From Desulfobulbaceae bacterium (GTDB lineage Bacteria; Desulfobacterota; Desulfobulbia; Desulfobulbales; Desulfocapsaceae): a DNA stretch of 64,000 bases. The position numbers were made by a program, and so were the translations under genes. The notes beneath the pieces are model-generated. The model was not told the DNA's origin. It did not search any database and saw only the letters and a list, made by a program, of their open reading frames with translations. Position 1 is the first letter of the stretch; every line of letters starts with the position of its first letter. Location: the NCBI GenBank assembly GCA_031287565.1, contig JAITSS010000052.1, positions 1-64,000 of the forward strand. Direction: 5' to 3'. Shown here piece after piece: positions 52,310-60,578 of this stretch.

Positions 52310-53668
52310 TCATTTCCCCCGCTGCTCGCTCTTATCCTTGAAAATCATTTGCAGGGCGATCTTGTCCAGTCCCAGTCTTTCGCGGTATTGATTGGTCAAA
52401 TATCGTTGATAGGAAAAGTGCACGCCCTTGCCGCTGTTGGTCATGATCACGAATTTGGGCGGGCGCTGGCCGATCTGCGCGGTGTAGTAAAATTTCAGGC
52501 GCTTGTTTTTGTAGATGGGCGGTGGGTGCGCTTCGGTCGCCTCTTTCAAAACGCGGTTCAACGCGGCGGTGGAAAAGCTGGCCGTGAACTGCCGATGCAC
52601 CGCGCCAATTAGCGGGAACAGTTTTTTGACGCCGTAGCCGGTCAGGGCTGAAGCGGTGGTCAGCGGCGCGTAGCCGACAAAAGGCAGGGCTTCGGCGATT
52701 TCGGCCAACAGCTTTTCCCGCGCCTTTTTGTCGTCGGCCAGCAAATCCCATTTATTGACCAATAGAATCAGACCGCGCCCGCGCTCCAGGACGTGGCCGA
52801 CCACCTTGCTGTCCTGCTCGGTGACGCCTTCGCCGGCATCGAGCATTACCACCGCCACTTCGCAGCGCTCTAAAGCGGCCAAGGATTTCAAGATGCTGAA
52901 TTTTTCCAGCTTTTCCTTGGTCTTGCCGCGTCGCCTAATGCCTGCGGTATCGACCAGCAAATAGCTGTGATTGCCGTGGGTTAAGAGTGTATCCACGGCG
53001 TCGCGGGTGGTGCCGGCGATCTCCGAGACCACCATCCGTTCTTCGCCTAAAATGCGGTTGATCATCGACGATTTGCCGACATTAGGGCGGCCAAAAAAGG
53101 CCACCGTCACCGTTCCTGCCGGGAGCGGCGGCAATTCACCCGCGCCTAAGGTGGCGGCGGTTTCGGCCACCGCGTCCATCAAGTCGCCGAAACCGTAGCC
53201 GTGCTCGGCGGAAACCGGCCACAGCGCGTCGCAGCCCAGTTCGTAAAAGGCTGGCAGCGTTTCTTCTTCGCGGGCTGGCGAATCAACTTTGTTGACCACA
53301 AAAAACAGCCGCTTTTCGCTTTTGCGGACAATCGCGGCGATTTGTAGGTCGGCGGCGGTGAGGCCGTCTTTGCCGTCGAGGATGAAGAGCAGAATATCGG
53401 CCTCGTCGATGGCGGCCATGGCCTGCTCGCGAATATGGCCAACCAGCAAATCTTCGGGATTGTCGTCGATGCCGCCGGTATCGACCACTAGCATGGCCCG
53501 GCCTTCCCACTCGATGCGATCATAGTGGCGGTCGCGGGTGACGCCGGGCGTTGGATCGACCAAGGCTTTGCGCGATTTGGTGATGCGGTTGAAGAGCGTC
53601 GATTTGCCGACATTGGGACGGCCAATTAACGCGATGACGGGCAAGGCGGCGTTTGGGGCGGTGGTCAT
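52310..53668 (-). CDS. der: GTPase Der (EngA)
   Basis: Ribosome-assembly GTPase with two tandem G domains. 452 residues: G1 IALIGRPNVGKSTLFNR and VAFFGRPNVGKSSMINR, G3 VDTGG and VDTAG, G4 NKVD and NKWD, and a C-terminal KH-like domain ending near LQMIFKDKSE. The ATG at 53668 is chosen over a GTG at 53689; neither has a clear ribosome site. It is divergent from the acyl-CoA synthetase gene. Confidence 0.96.
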   Translation of the reverse strand: MTTAPNAALPVIALIGRPNVGKSTLFNRITKSRKALVDPTPGVTRDRHYDRIEWEGRAMLVVDTGGIDDNPEDLLVGHIREQAMAAIDEADILLFILDGKDGLTAADLQIAAIVRKSEKRLFFVVNKVDSPAREEETLPAFYELGCDALWPVSAEHGYGFGDLMDAVAETAATLGAGELPPLPAGTVTVAFFGRPNVGKSSMINRILGEERMVVSEIAGTTRDAVDTLLTHGNHSYLLVDTAGIRRRGKTKEKLEKFSILKSLAALERCEVAVVMLDAGEGVTEQDSKVVGHVLERGRGLILLVNKWDLLADDKKAREKLLAEIAEALPFVGYAPLTTASALTGYGVKKLFPLIGAVHRQFTASFSTAALNRVLKEATEAHPPPIYKNKRLKFYYTAQIGQRPPKFVIMTNSGKGVHFSYQRYLTNQYRERLGLDKIALQMIFKDKSEQRGK

Positions 53669-53920
53669 GAATCGGTCACGGGGTAACACGGGAAAAAATC
53701 AGAAAAACAGCGGGATGAAGTCGCGGGCAGGGTAAACGATTTGCCGCCGCGCCGCCAGAGGAAAGGGCGGAAGTCGTTCTTCATGGAATTTTCGTCCTGT
53801 TGTCGGTAAGCTTTTATCACTGCCTCGCGGCTTTGTCGCCGCCCGTAGCCAATATCTGTGGCAAAACGTTTCGGGCCGCTGAACCGGAATATCCGCACGC
53901 AACCGAATGGGGAAAATTCT

Positions 53921-56044
53921 ATGCTGAAGCATCTCTTCGCGCCGGAGTCGGTGGCGCTCATCGGCGCTTCCCACAAGGCCGGCAAGGTTGGCCATGACAT
54001 TCTGCGCAATCTCGTCGCCGGTGGTTTTCCCGGGCCGATTGTCCCGGTCAACCCGTCGGCTGGCGAGGTGCTGGGGTTGCCGGTGTGCGCCGACCTGGCT
54101 TCGTATCCGGAAACCATCGACCAGGCGGTGCTGGCCGTGCCGAAAACTATGATCCTGGAAGCGGCGCGGCTGGCTTTGGCCAAAGGGGCGCGCAGCGTCG
54201 TCGCCATCACTTCCGGGTTCAAAGAGAGCGGCGAAGCCGGGGCGGTGATTGAAGAAGAACTGGCCGCCGTCTGTCGCCACCAGGGGGCGCGACTGGTCGG
54301 GCCGAACTGCCTTGGCCTCATCAACACCCGGCATCAATATAACTGCTCGTTCGCCGGGGACATGCCTTTGACCGGCGGCATCGCGGTCTTTTCCCAGTCG
54401 GGCGCTTTGTGTTCGAGTATGCTGGATACCGCCGCCGAACGGCATCTGGGCATTTCTAAAATGGTCAGCGTCGGCAACAAGGCCGACATCAACGAGAACG
54501 ATCTTCTGGCCTATCTGGCCGACGACGATGACACCACCGTCATCGTCGGCTATCTGGAAAATATCGTCGATGGCGGCGAATTCATCCGCACCGCCAGCCG
54601 CGCCGCCGCGAAAAAGCCGGTGATTCTGCTGAAAACCGGCAGCACCCCGGTCGGACGCCGCGCCGCTTCCAGCCATACCGGTGTTTTGACCGGCGCTGAT
54701 ACCGCCTATACCGCCGCCTTCCAGCGTTCCGGCATCATCCGCGCCGACAGTTTTGAATCGCTTTTTGATTATGCCGCCGCTTTTTCCATGCAGCCGCCGC
54801 CGAACGGCAAACGGGTGCTGATTATTTCCAACGCCGGCGGACCGGGCGTCATGGCCGCCGACGCCTGCGAGCGCGAGGGTCTTTTGGTCGCCGAGTTGCC
54901 GACCAACGCCGCCGCGCCCTTGCGTGATCGCCAGGCCATTCCGCTGCGTGAATACAATCCCGTCGATGTCCTGGGCGACGCGCCGCCTGAACGCTACGGC
55001 CAGGCCCTGGCCGCGGCCCAGGCCAATTCAGAGGTGGACGCGATTCTCATTTTGCTGACGCCGCAGACGATGACCGACGGCGCGGGCGTTATGCGGGCGA
55101 TTCTATCGAAGCTCGACGGCGGCAAGCCGATTCTCCTCTGCTGCATGGGGCGGCGCGACGGCCTGCCGGATCACGCCGAATTGGTAGCCGCCGGTCTGCC
55201 GGAATTCTCCTCGCCGGAGCAAGCTGTGGCCACCCTGAAAGCGATGTACGAATACGGCAGGTGGCGAGCGCAGCCGCCCCGGCGCATCACGCGCTTTCCG
55301 GTCAACCGGCGGAGCGCCGCCCATATTCTCGCGCGTTGCCGCCACAACAGCATCTGCCAGCTCACCGAAGTGAAAGCGAAAAAGGTCATGAGCGCCTATG
55401 GCCTGACCGTGCCGGAAGGCCGCCTCATCCACAGCGCCGACGAAGCGGTCGAATACGCCCGTCTCCTGGGGTTTCCGGTGGTGATGAAAGTAGCCTCGCC
55501 GGATATCGCGCACAAAAGCCAGCTTGGTGGCATTGTCCTGGGTTTAACCTCGACGCGGCAGATTCACGACAGTTTCGATTCGATGATGCTGCGGATGCGC
55601 GAATTGCAACCGCAGCCGCGCATCGACGGCGTTTATGTTGAGCGGATGATCGAGCCGGGCCTGGAGCTGATTCTTGGCATGAACCGCGACGCGCAATTCG
55701 GGCCGATGCTGATGTTCGGCCTGGGCGGCGTGTACGTCGAAGCGCTTCAGGATGTCAGCTTTCATCTCGCGCCTTTAACCCAGGGCGAGGCCGAGCGGAT
55801 GCTCGCGGCCACTCGCTCGTTTTCGATTTTGCGCAGCCGCCTCGGGAACCGGGAAATTGATGTCCGGCCCGTCGCCGAGGCTTTGCAGCGGCTTAGTCAG
55901 TTGGCGATTGATTTCCCGGACATCATGGAGTTGGACATTAACCCACTCATTGTCGGCGAATTCGGCAGCGCCCCGGTGGTTGCCGACGCCCGTATCACGA
56001 TCGCCTGCTTTGAACCGCGGTGGGACGACCAATTCAACCGCTGA
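53921..56044 (+). CDS. Acyl-CoA synthetase, ADP-forming (single chain)
   Basis: 707 residues from the ATG at 53921, preceded by GGGGAAAA. Order: CoA-binding domain (about 5-130; VALIGASHKAGKVG), succinyl-CoA ligase-like domains (about 145-460) with the phosphohistidine in ASSHTGVLTG (about 248), and an ATP-grasp domain (about 490-700; FPVVMKVASPDIAHKSQLGG). The alpha-beta fused form makes ATP from acyl-CoA, ADP and phosphate, or runs in reverse. Fits energy conservation or acid activation in an anaerobe; acetate, propionate and aryl acids are all possible substrates. It lies 15 nt before the CoA-transferase/GNAT gene. Confidence 0.92.
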   Translation: MLKHLFAPESVALIGASHKAGKVGHDILRNLVAGGFPGPIVPVNPSAGEVLGLPVCADLASYPETIDQAVLAVPKTMILEAARLALAKGARSVVAITSGFKESGEAGAVIEEELAAVCRHQGARLVGPNCLGLINTRHQYNCSFAGDMPLTGGIAVFSQSGALCSSMLDTAAERHLGISKMVSVGNKADINENDLLAYLADDDDTTVIVGYLENIVDGGEFIRTASRAAAKKPVILLKTGSTPVGRRAASSHTGVLTGADTAYTAAFQRSGIIRADSFESLFDYAAAFSMQPPPNGKRVLIISNAGGPGVMAADACEREGLLVAELPTNAAAPLRDRQAIPLREYNPVDVLGDAPPERYGQALAAAQANSEVDAILILLTPQTMTDGAGVMRAILSKLDGGKPILLCCMGRRDGLPDHAELVAAGLPEFSSPEQAVATLKAMYEYGRWRAQPPRRITRFPVNRRSAAHILARCRHNSICQLTEVKAKKVMSAYGLTVPEGRLIHSADEAVEYARLLGFPVVMKVASPDIAHKSQLGGIVLGLTSTRQIHDSFDSMMLRMRELQPQPRIDGVYVERMIEPGLELILGMNRDAQFGPMLMFGLGGVYVEALQDVSFHLAPLTQGEAERMLAATRSFSILRSRLGNREIDVRPVAEALQRLSQLAIDFPDIMELDINPLIVGEFGSAPVVADARITIACFEPRWDDQFNR

Positions 56045-56059
56045 GATGCGAGGGTATCT

Positions 56060-57955
56060 ATGAACACGCAGAATTTCGCAGGCTTGGATAACAATTGGCA
56101 GGATCGCTACGCAACCATGCTCTGCCGCGCCAGACGGGCGCTGCGCCGCGTGCGCTCCGGCGACCGGGTATTCATTGGCACCGGCAGCGCCGAGCCGTTG
56201 CGCCTGGTCGAAGCGCTGGTCGCCCGCGCCCCGGAACTGGTCGATGTGGAAATTGTCCAGTTGTTCACCAAGGGCGAAGCCGCCTACGCCGATGAAAAAC
56301 TAACCGGCTCGTTTCGTCTGAACTCGTTTTATATCGGCAAAAATGTCCGCGAGGCGATTCAGGCTGGTCTTGGCAGCTACACGCCGATTTCGCTTTCGGC
56401 CGCGCCCGCGCTCTTTCGCAGCGGCAAATTGCCGCTTGATGTGGCCCTGGTGCAGGTCAGCCCGCCGGACGCCGATGGTTGGATGAGTCTTGGCATTTCC
56501 GTCGATATTGTCAAAAGCGCGATTGAAAACGCCTCGCTGGTCATCGCCCAGGTCAACAAACTGATGCCCTGGACCGAGGGCGACAGCCTCGTCAATATCC
56601 ACGACCTTGATCTGCTGGTCGCTGCCGATATGCCGCTTTTGTTGCGCGAAAGCCGCGCCGCTCATCCCACGGCCCGCGAGATTGGCCGCCGCGTCGCCGC
56701 CTTGGTGCCGGATGGGGCGACGATTCAGTTTGGCTTGGGACGCTCCAGCCATTTCGGCAGTTTGCCGCAGGCCACCTGCGAATTTCTGTCCGGCCACCGC
56801 GACCTGGGCATTCACACCGAGATGATCACCGAAGATATTGTGCCGCTCATCGAATCCGGCGCGGTCAACGGCCGCTGCAAATCAAGTGATCGCGGGCGGG
56901 TGGTCACGAGTTTCTGCATCGGCGGCGAGCGGCTTTATAGGATGGTTGAACGCAATCCACTGTTTTGCTTCCGCCCGACTGAATTTGTCAGCAACGCCGA
57001 GATTATCGCCCGGCAAACCAGAATGGTCGCCATCAATACCGCGCATGAAATCGATCTGACCGGGCAGGTCTGCGCCGATTCCGAACAGGGGCAACTGACG
57101 GCGGGCGTCGGCGGCCTGGTCGATTTCGCCCGCGGCGCGTTGCAATCCCCCGGTGGCCGCAGCATCATCGTGCTGCCCGCGACCAGCCCCGATGGGCAGC
57201 GTTCGAATATCGTTACCCAGTTGCCGCCCGGCGCCGGCGTCACCTTGGGGCGGGCCGAAACACAGTTTATTGTCACCGAATACGGAGTAGCTGACCTGTT
57301 CGGCAAAACCATTGAGCAACGGGTGCTGGCTCTGATCGGTGTCGCCAATCCCCGTTTCCGCGCCGGGCTGTTCCAGGAGGCGATGACGGCGCGGTTGCTG
57401 CGTCCGGAGATGTCCTCGCTCGCCGATTGTCTGCTGCCGCCGCTGGTTGAAACCTCGGCGCTGTTGCTGCTGGATGACGGTACCGAAATTCGTGTCCGTC
57501 CGCTCTTCTTGGCCGACCTGACTGACCTGCGTCTTTTTCTGCACCATCTATCGCCGACCAGCCGCCGCTATCATTGCGCCGAGGCCGATGAACATAAACT
57601 GCCGTTCAGCCTGTACGCCGATAGTGGTTTGGGGCAGGCGGTGGTCGCCACCATTCCCGACGCCCATGGCGAGGAAATCGTCGCCACCGGCAAGTATTTC
57701 CGCGAAGTGGATGGCCCCTACGCCGAAATTTCCCTGCTCGTCCGCGACGACTGGCAAAACCGGGGCATTGGCGGCTTCATGTTCCGCAGGCTGTGTGAAT
57801 TGGCGAAGGGTGAAGGTCTGGCTGGTTTGAAGGCCAATATTCGTCGGGAAAACCAGCGGATGCAGGCGATTTTGCAGCACGCCGGGCCGACCAGCGGCAT
57901 CCCGGAAGGCGACGTTTATCGCTTTCAGGTCGATTTTCGCGACGACGCGCGCTAA
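56060..57955 (+). CDS. Acetyl-CoA hydrolase/transferase fused to a GNAT domain
   Basis: 631 residues. Residues 1-460 are a class I CoA-transferase of the acetyl-CoA hydrolase family: GDRVFIGTGSAEPLRLV, LGIHTEMITEDIVPL with the likely catalytic Glu, and FIVTEYGVADLFGKT. Residues 470-631 are a GNAT acetyltransferase with the acetyl-CoA loop DDWQNRGIGGFMF (about 575). By family, the first domain moves CoA between acetate and another acid; the second transfers an acetyl group to an amine or protein lysine. GAGGG precedes the ATG. Such fusions are known in anaerobes, but the target of the GNAT part is not known. Confidence 0.9.
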   Translation: MNTQNFAGLDNNWQDRYATMLCRARRALRRVRSGDRVFIGTGSAEPLRLVEALVARAPELVDVEIVQLFTKGEAAYADEKLTGSFRLNSFYIGKNVREAIQAGLGSYTPISLSAAPALFRSGKLPLDVALVQVSPPDADGWMSLGISVDIVKSAIENASLVIAQVNKLMPWTEGDSLVNIHDLDLLVAADMPLLLRESRAAHPTAREIGRRVAALVPDGATIQFGLGRSSHFGSLPQATCEFLSGHRDLGIHTEMITEDIVPLIESGAVNGRCKSSDRGRVVTSFCIGGERLYRMVERNPLFCFRPTEFVSNAEIIARQTRMVAINTAHEIDLTGQVCADSEQGQLTAGVGGLVDFARGALQSPGGRSIIVLPATSPDGQRSNIVTQLPPGAGVTLGRAETQFIVTEYGVADLFGKTIEQRVLALIGVANPRFRAGLFQEAMTARLLRPEMSSLADCLLPPLVETSALLLLDDGTEIRVRPLFLADLTDLRLFLHHLSPTSRRYHCAEADEHKLPFSLYADSGLGQAVVATIPDAHGEEIVATGKYFREVDGPYAEISLLVRDDWQNRGIGGFMFRRLCELAKGEGLAGLKANIRRENQRMQAILQHAGPTSGIPEGDVYRFQVDFRDDAR

Positions 57956-57975
57956 GCAATCCGTCGTCGGCAAAT

Positions 57976-58012
57976 AAAAAAACCCCGGCCAGGCGCGGAG
58001 CTTGACCGAGAT
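57976..58012 (+). repeat. Degenerate terminator-like sequence related to 60541-60578
   Basis: Twenty bases after the CoA-transferase stop, AAAAACCCCGGCCAGGCGCG at 57976-57995 and the following GAGCTTGACCGAG resemble the strong terminator at 60541-60578 at most positions, but pairing is weaker (CGGCCA with TGACCG). It may be the transcription end of the CoA-transferase gene or a duplicated copy of the other terminator. Confidence 0.4.
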
Positions 58013-58039
58013 AACGTTGATGAAGAAGAAATGCTTACC

Positions 58040-58075
58040 GTCACAATCGGAGCCGGTTTTGTTCTCATTTCTGGG
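58040..58075. repeat. Degenerate copy of the 36-nt CRISPR-like repeat
   Basis: Begins GTCACAATCGGAGCCGGTTT and ends TTTCTGGG; 31 of 36 positions match the repeats at 59589-59829. The central palindrome is broken. It is followed 6 nt later by a palindromic element. Confidence 0.75.
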
Positions 58076-58081
58076 AGATCT

Positions 58082-58286
58082 GTCATGCCCGCGCAGGCGG
58101 GAATCCAGGCAGGATATTGCAAAAACGACGGAGTGGATTCCCGCTGGCGCGGGAATGACGGGGGAAAGCGCGGGAATGCCTCATAACGTCATGCCCGCGT
58201 GTTGTCAGCGGGCATCCAGGGGCATCGAGAAAATGCGGAGGAACGGGCAGTCTGGATTCCCGCTTGCGCGGGAATGACGGAAGAAA
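58082..58286. repeat. Composite of two palindromic repeat elements, copy 1
   Basis: Two units in tandem, each starting GTCATGCCCGCG and ending GCGCGGGAATGAC, so that the ends are inverted copies of each other (58082-58160 and 58188-58278). They are joined by a short GC-rich linker. The whole 205 nt recurs almost base for base at 59383-59588. The CGTCATNCCCGCG ends recall the palindromic repeats spread through many proteobacterial genomes. No coding potential. Confidence 0.8.
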
Positions 58287-58358
58287 GTCACAATTGGAAC
58301 CGGTTCTGTTCCCATCTCTGGGTTATCAGTAGGGGGGTGGAATCCCCTATTGTCACAA
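58287..58358. repeat. CRISPR-like repeat, spacer-like gap and truncated repeat
   Basis: A 36-nt repeat at 58287-58322 differs from the consensus at two positions. After a 29-nt unique stretch, GTCACAA at 58352-58358 restarts the repeat and then diverges. This looks like the edge of a decayed array. Confidence 0.6.
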
Positions 58359-58414
58359 AGTGGGCCGTGTATCGTTGTTTCTGTAAATTTATTTTTAGTT
58401 AGCCGCTGTGTCGG

Positions 58415-58443
58415 TAATGAGCAGGATTAAATCATACTCATTA
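58415..58443. promoter_or_regulatory. Candidate operator of the ParDE operon
   Basis: TAATGAG (58415-58421) and CTCATTA (58437-58443) form a perfect 7-bp inverted repeat, centred 30 nt before the antitoxin ATG. ParD-type antitoxins repress their own promoter by binding such repeats. Confidence 0.5.
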
Positions 58444-58458
58444 AAATCGGAGGCGCCC

Positions 58459-58728
58459 ATGAGGAGCACACAACAGTTTAGTATCACCTTGCCGCACGAT
58501 ATGGCGAACCTGGTGAAATCGAAGGTTGAGACCGGAGAGTATGCGACGGAAAGCGAGGTGATCCGGGATGGATTGAGGACATTGATGGCGCGAGATCAGG
58601 CTATTGAAAGCTGGTTGCATACCGAAGTAGGCAAAGCCTACGATGCGCTGAAAGCCGACCCTTCACGTGGTCTCACAGCAGAGCAGATACGAGAAACTCT
58701 TGCGGCTGAATACGACAAAACGCGATGA
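58459..58728 (+). CDS. ParD-like antitoxin
   Basis: 89 residues from the ATG at 58459, preceded by GGAGG; an in-frame start 51 nt upstream would run through the operator. The N-terminus has a ribbon-helix-helix pattern (QQFSITLPHDMANLVKSKV, GEYATESEVIRDGLRTL), the DNA-binding part, and the C-terminus is the toxin-binding tail (SRGLTAEQIRETLAAEY). It overlaps the toxin gene by 4 bp. The pair sits inside a repeat-rich region. Confidence 0.88.
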   Translation: MRSTQQFSITLPHDMANLVKSKVETGEYATESEVIRDGLRTLMARDQAIESWLHTEVGKAYDALKADPSRGLTAEQIRETLAAEYDKTR

Positions 58729-59066
58729 AATACCAGGTAGTCTTTGCTCCTGAGGCCAGGGAGCATCTTCTTGCGCTGTACGGCTATCTTGCTGATGCCG
58801 CATCACCGGAGGCCGCCAAACGCTATACTGATGCCGTTGTCACCTATTGCGAAGGCTTGAGCGATTTCCCGCATCGAGGAACAAAGCGGAATGACATACG
58901 ATCTGGCCTGCGCGTGACGAACTACAAAAAACGGACAGTGATAGCATTTTTTTTGGAAGAGAATGTTGTCTCAATTATCGGCATCTTCTACGCTGGTCGG
59001 GATTACGAAAGACTTCTCCAAGCAATGTCATCACTCCCGCAATGCGGACATAATACTTTGATATAA
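58725..59066 (+). CDS. ParE/RelE-family toxin
   Basis: 113 residues with the ParE/RelE fold pattern: YQVVFAPEAREHLLALYGYL at the start, DFPHRGTKRNDIRSGLRVTNY with the conserved basic residues, and FYAGRDYERLL near the end. By family ParE toxins poison DNA gyrase, RelE members cut mRNA on the ribosome; sequence favours ParE because of the partner type. Its start overlaps the antitoxin stop (ATGA). Confidence 0.88.
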   Translation: MKYQVVFAPEAREHLLALYGYLADAASPEAAKRYTDAVVTYCEGLSDFPHRGTKRNDIRSGLRVTNYKKRTVIAFFLEENVVSIIGIFYAGRDYERLLQAMSSLPQCGHNTLI

Positions 59067-59145
59067 TCCATATTTCACCTCGTTATTGATTTTTCGTCAA
59101 TCACATCACAAATTAAGATTACTCTTCAATCATTCCATGACATCA

Positions 59146-59181
59146 CCCACAATTGGAGTCGGTTCTGTTCCCCTTTCTGGG
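59146..59181. repeat. Highly degenerate copy of the 36-nt repeat
   Basis: Core CACAATTGGAGTCGGTTCTG then TTCCCCTTTCTGGG; about 28 of 36 positions match the consensus. It is followed after 6 nt by a palindromic element and, 101 nt on, by an intact repeat copy at 59283. Confidence 0.6.
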
Positions 59182-59187
59182 AGAGCC

Positions 59188-59276
59188 GTCATGCCCGCGT
59201 AGGCGGGCATCCAGGGGCTATCGAGAAAATGCGGAGGAACGGGCAGTCTGGATTCCCGCTTGCGCGGGAATGACGG
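59188..59276. repeat. Single palindromic repeat element
   Basis: 89 nt starting GTCATGCCCGCGTAGGCGGG and ending GCGCGGGAATGACGG, equal to the second unit of the two composites. It separates two copies of the 36-nt repeat with 6 nt on either side, so it looks inserted between them, as a palindromic element inserted into an array would. Confidence 0.75.
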
Positions 59277-59282
59277 AAGGAG

Positions 59283-59361
59283 GTCACAATCGGAACCGGT
59301 TCCGTTCCCATCTCTGGGCTTCCTGAACATGGAGGCTATCGCAACGTTACAGGTCACAATC
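59283..59361. CRISPR. Isolated CRISPR-like repeat, spacer and interrupted repeat
   Basis: A perfect 36-nt repeat (59283-59318), a 34-nt unique spacer-like stretch (59319-59352) and the first nine bases of a new repeat (59353-59361), after which the sequence changes to a short linker and a palindromic composite at 59383. The most economical reading is a CRISPR array cut by that composite. Confidence 0.6.
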
Positions 59362-59382
59362 AAGAAAATGCAGTCTACAGCC

Positions 59383-59588
59383 GTCATGCCCGCGCAGGCG
59401 GGCATCCAGGCAGGATATTGCAAAAACGACGGAGTGGATTCCCGCTTGCGCGGGAATGACGGGGGAAAGCGCGGGAATGCCTCATAACGTCATGCCCGCG
59501 CGTTTTCAGCGGGCATCCAGGGGCTATTGAGAAAATGCGGAGGAACGGGCAGTCTGGATTCCCGCTTGCGCGGGAATGACGGAAGATG
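59383..59588. repeat. Composite of two palindromic repeat elements, copy 2
   Basis: 206 nt nearly identical to 58082-58286, with the same two units, the same linker and the same order. The two copies flank the ParDE genes and degenerate repeats. It ends directly at the first repeat of the four-repeat array. Confidence 0.8.
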
Positions 59589-59829
59589 GTCACAATCGGA
59601 ACCGGTTCCGTTCCCATCTCTGGGCGTTTATAGGCTATATGTGTCGCACGACAAAGTCACAATCGGAACCGGTTCCGTTCCCATCTCTGGGAGTAAATGG
59701 CGGTGGTTTTACTTGGCACATATTGTCACAATCGGAACCGGTTCCGTTCCCATCTCTGGGTAAGATAATTACAACTGTTTCAGTGAATAACATGTCACAA
59801 TCGGAACCGGTTCCGTTCCCATCTCTGGG
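59589..59829. CRISPR. CRISPR-like array: four 36-nt repeats, three spacers
   Basis: Four identical 36-nt repeats at 59589-59624, 59656-59691, 59725-59760 and 59794-59829, beginning GTCACAATCGGAACCGGTTC and ending CATCTCTGGG. The spacers at 59625-59655, 59692-59724 and 59761-59793 are 31, 33 and 33 nt, unrelated to each other. Size and regularity fit a CRISPR. The repeat contains a 14-bp loopless palindrome, CGGAACCGGTTCCG. No cas gene lies in the window, and decayed copies extend to the left, so the right side is probably the younger, leader-proximal end. Confidence 0.75.
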
Positions 59830-60538
59830 CCTGGGCGTCAAGATAGCCAACAACGGCGCGGCTTGGCAAGTGCCACTTTGTAGTATGTCACGCCGCCTAT
59901 CGCAAACCACGGGTAGTTTCCAGGACATCCTACAATGTGGTAGCGATTCCAGGTCTGGCACGATTCTTGCTTAACCGTAAATTCACACGTTTTTTCAACA
60001 TGATATTTGGTTTCTGAATTTTTCATTTTCCTGGTAATCATTAGCATCATAATCGCCTGGGCCGTCCGTTTGACCTGGAAGCAAAAAACGCGCACACGTT
60101 TTATCATTTTGTCTGCCAAGGCTGACCCGCTTGATCAAAAAGCAAGGCTTATTGTTTGGTAGGATTGTCTTGCGGTTGATCCGGAAGAGACATTCACTAT
60201 CCCGTAACGTCCGTCGGCCAAAAAATCGTCAGCCAACACGTCCTGCCGACGTTTGTCCACATCTTCACTGGTCATATATCGCCCGCTTTGCGGGGAGACG
60301 CTACCAGGCGCCTGGAAGGAGCGCGCTTCACTGGCACGATTTTCCTTGCCCATCTCCAATTTTTCCCGACTAGGCGATGGAGAATAAGAGCGACCAAGCA
60401 AACGAATCGTCTTCAGGATTGTCGTGAATGAACTGATGGAAGTGTCCTGGGGAGAAACCGCCCATCTTGGCGGGGAGATAAGGCATAGATCAGTCAACAT
60501 TTCAACAAAAATAGCCTGGGGCAAGACAGCAGTCAAAG
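59830..60538. other. Intergenic region right of the CRISPR-like array
   Basis: About 700 nt with no gene I can support. The first 130 nt could hold the leader. A minus-strand frame of up to 93 codons (59838-60119, TTG start) has a cysteine-bearing C-terminal half but no ribosome site, and a 133-codon minus-strand frame (60135-60536) shows no family pattern; both are left uncalled. AT content is raised between 59960 and 60120. Confidence 0.45.
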
Positions 60539-60540
60539 CA

Positions 60541-60578
60541 AAAACCCCCGGTCAGGCGCGAGGCTTGACCGGGGGTTT
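60541..60578. terminator. Strong bidirectional terminator after the envelope protein gene
   Basis: CCCCCGGTCA (60545-60554) and TGACCGGGGG (60566-60575) form a perfect 10-bp stem, extended by A-T pairs, with an 11-nt loop. Five A before and three T after give T runs in both directions, the better one on the minus strand where the envelope gene ends at 60641. Confidence 0.85.

Noticed and set aside
53699-54676. A 325-codon minus-strand open frame
   Set aside because: Antisense to the ADP-forming acyl-CoA synthetase, low-complexity composition rich in Ala, Gly, Asp and Gln, no family pattern.
59838-60119. Minus-strand frame of 93 codons beside the CRISPR-like array
   Set aside because: TTG start, no ribosome site and no recognisable domain. 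It overlaps the expected leader region. Kept only as a remark.
60135-60536. Minus-strand frame of 133 codons
   Set aside because: No ribosome site or family pattern, and it lies just downstream of a strong terminator.
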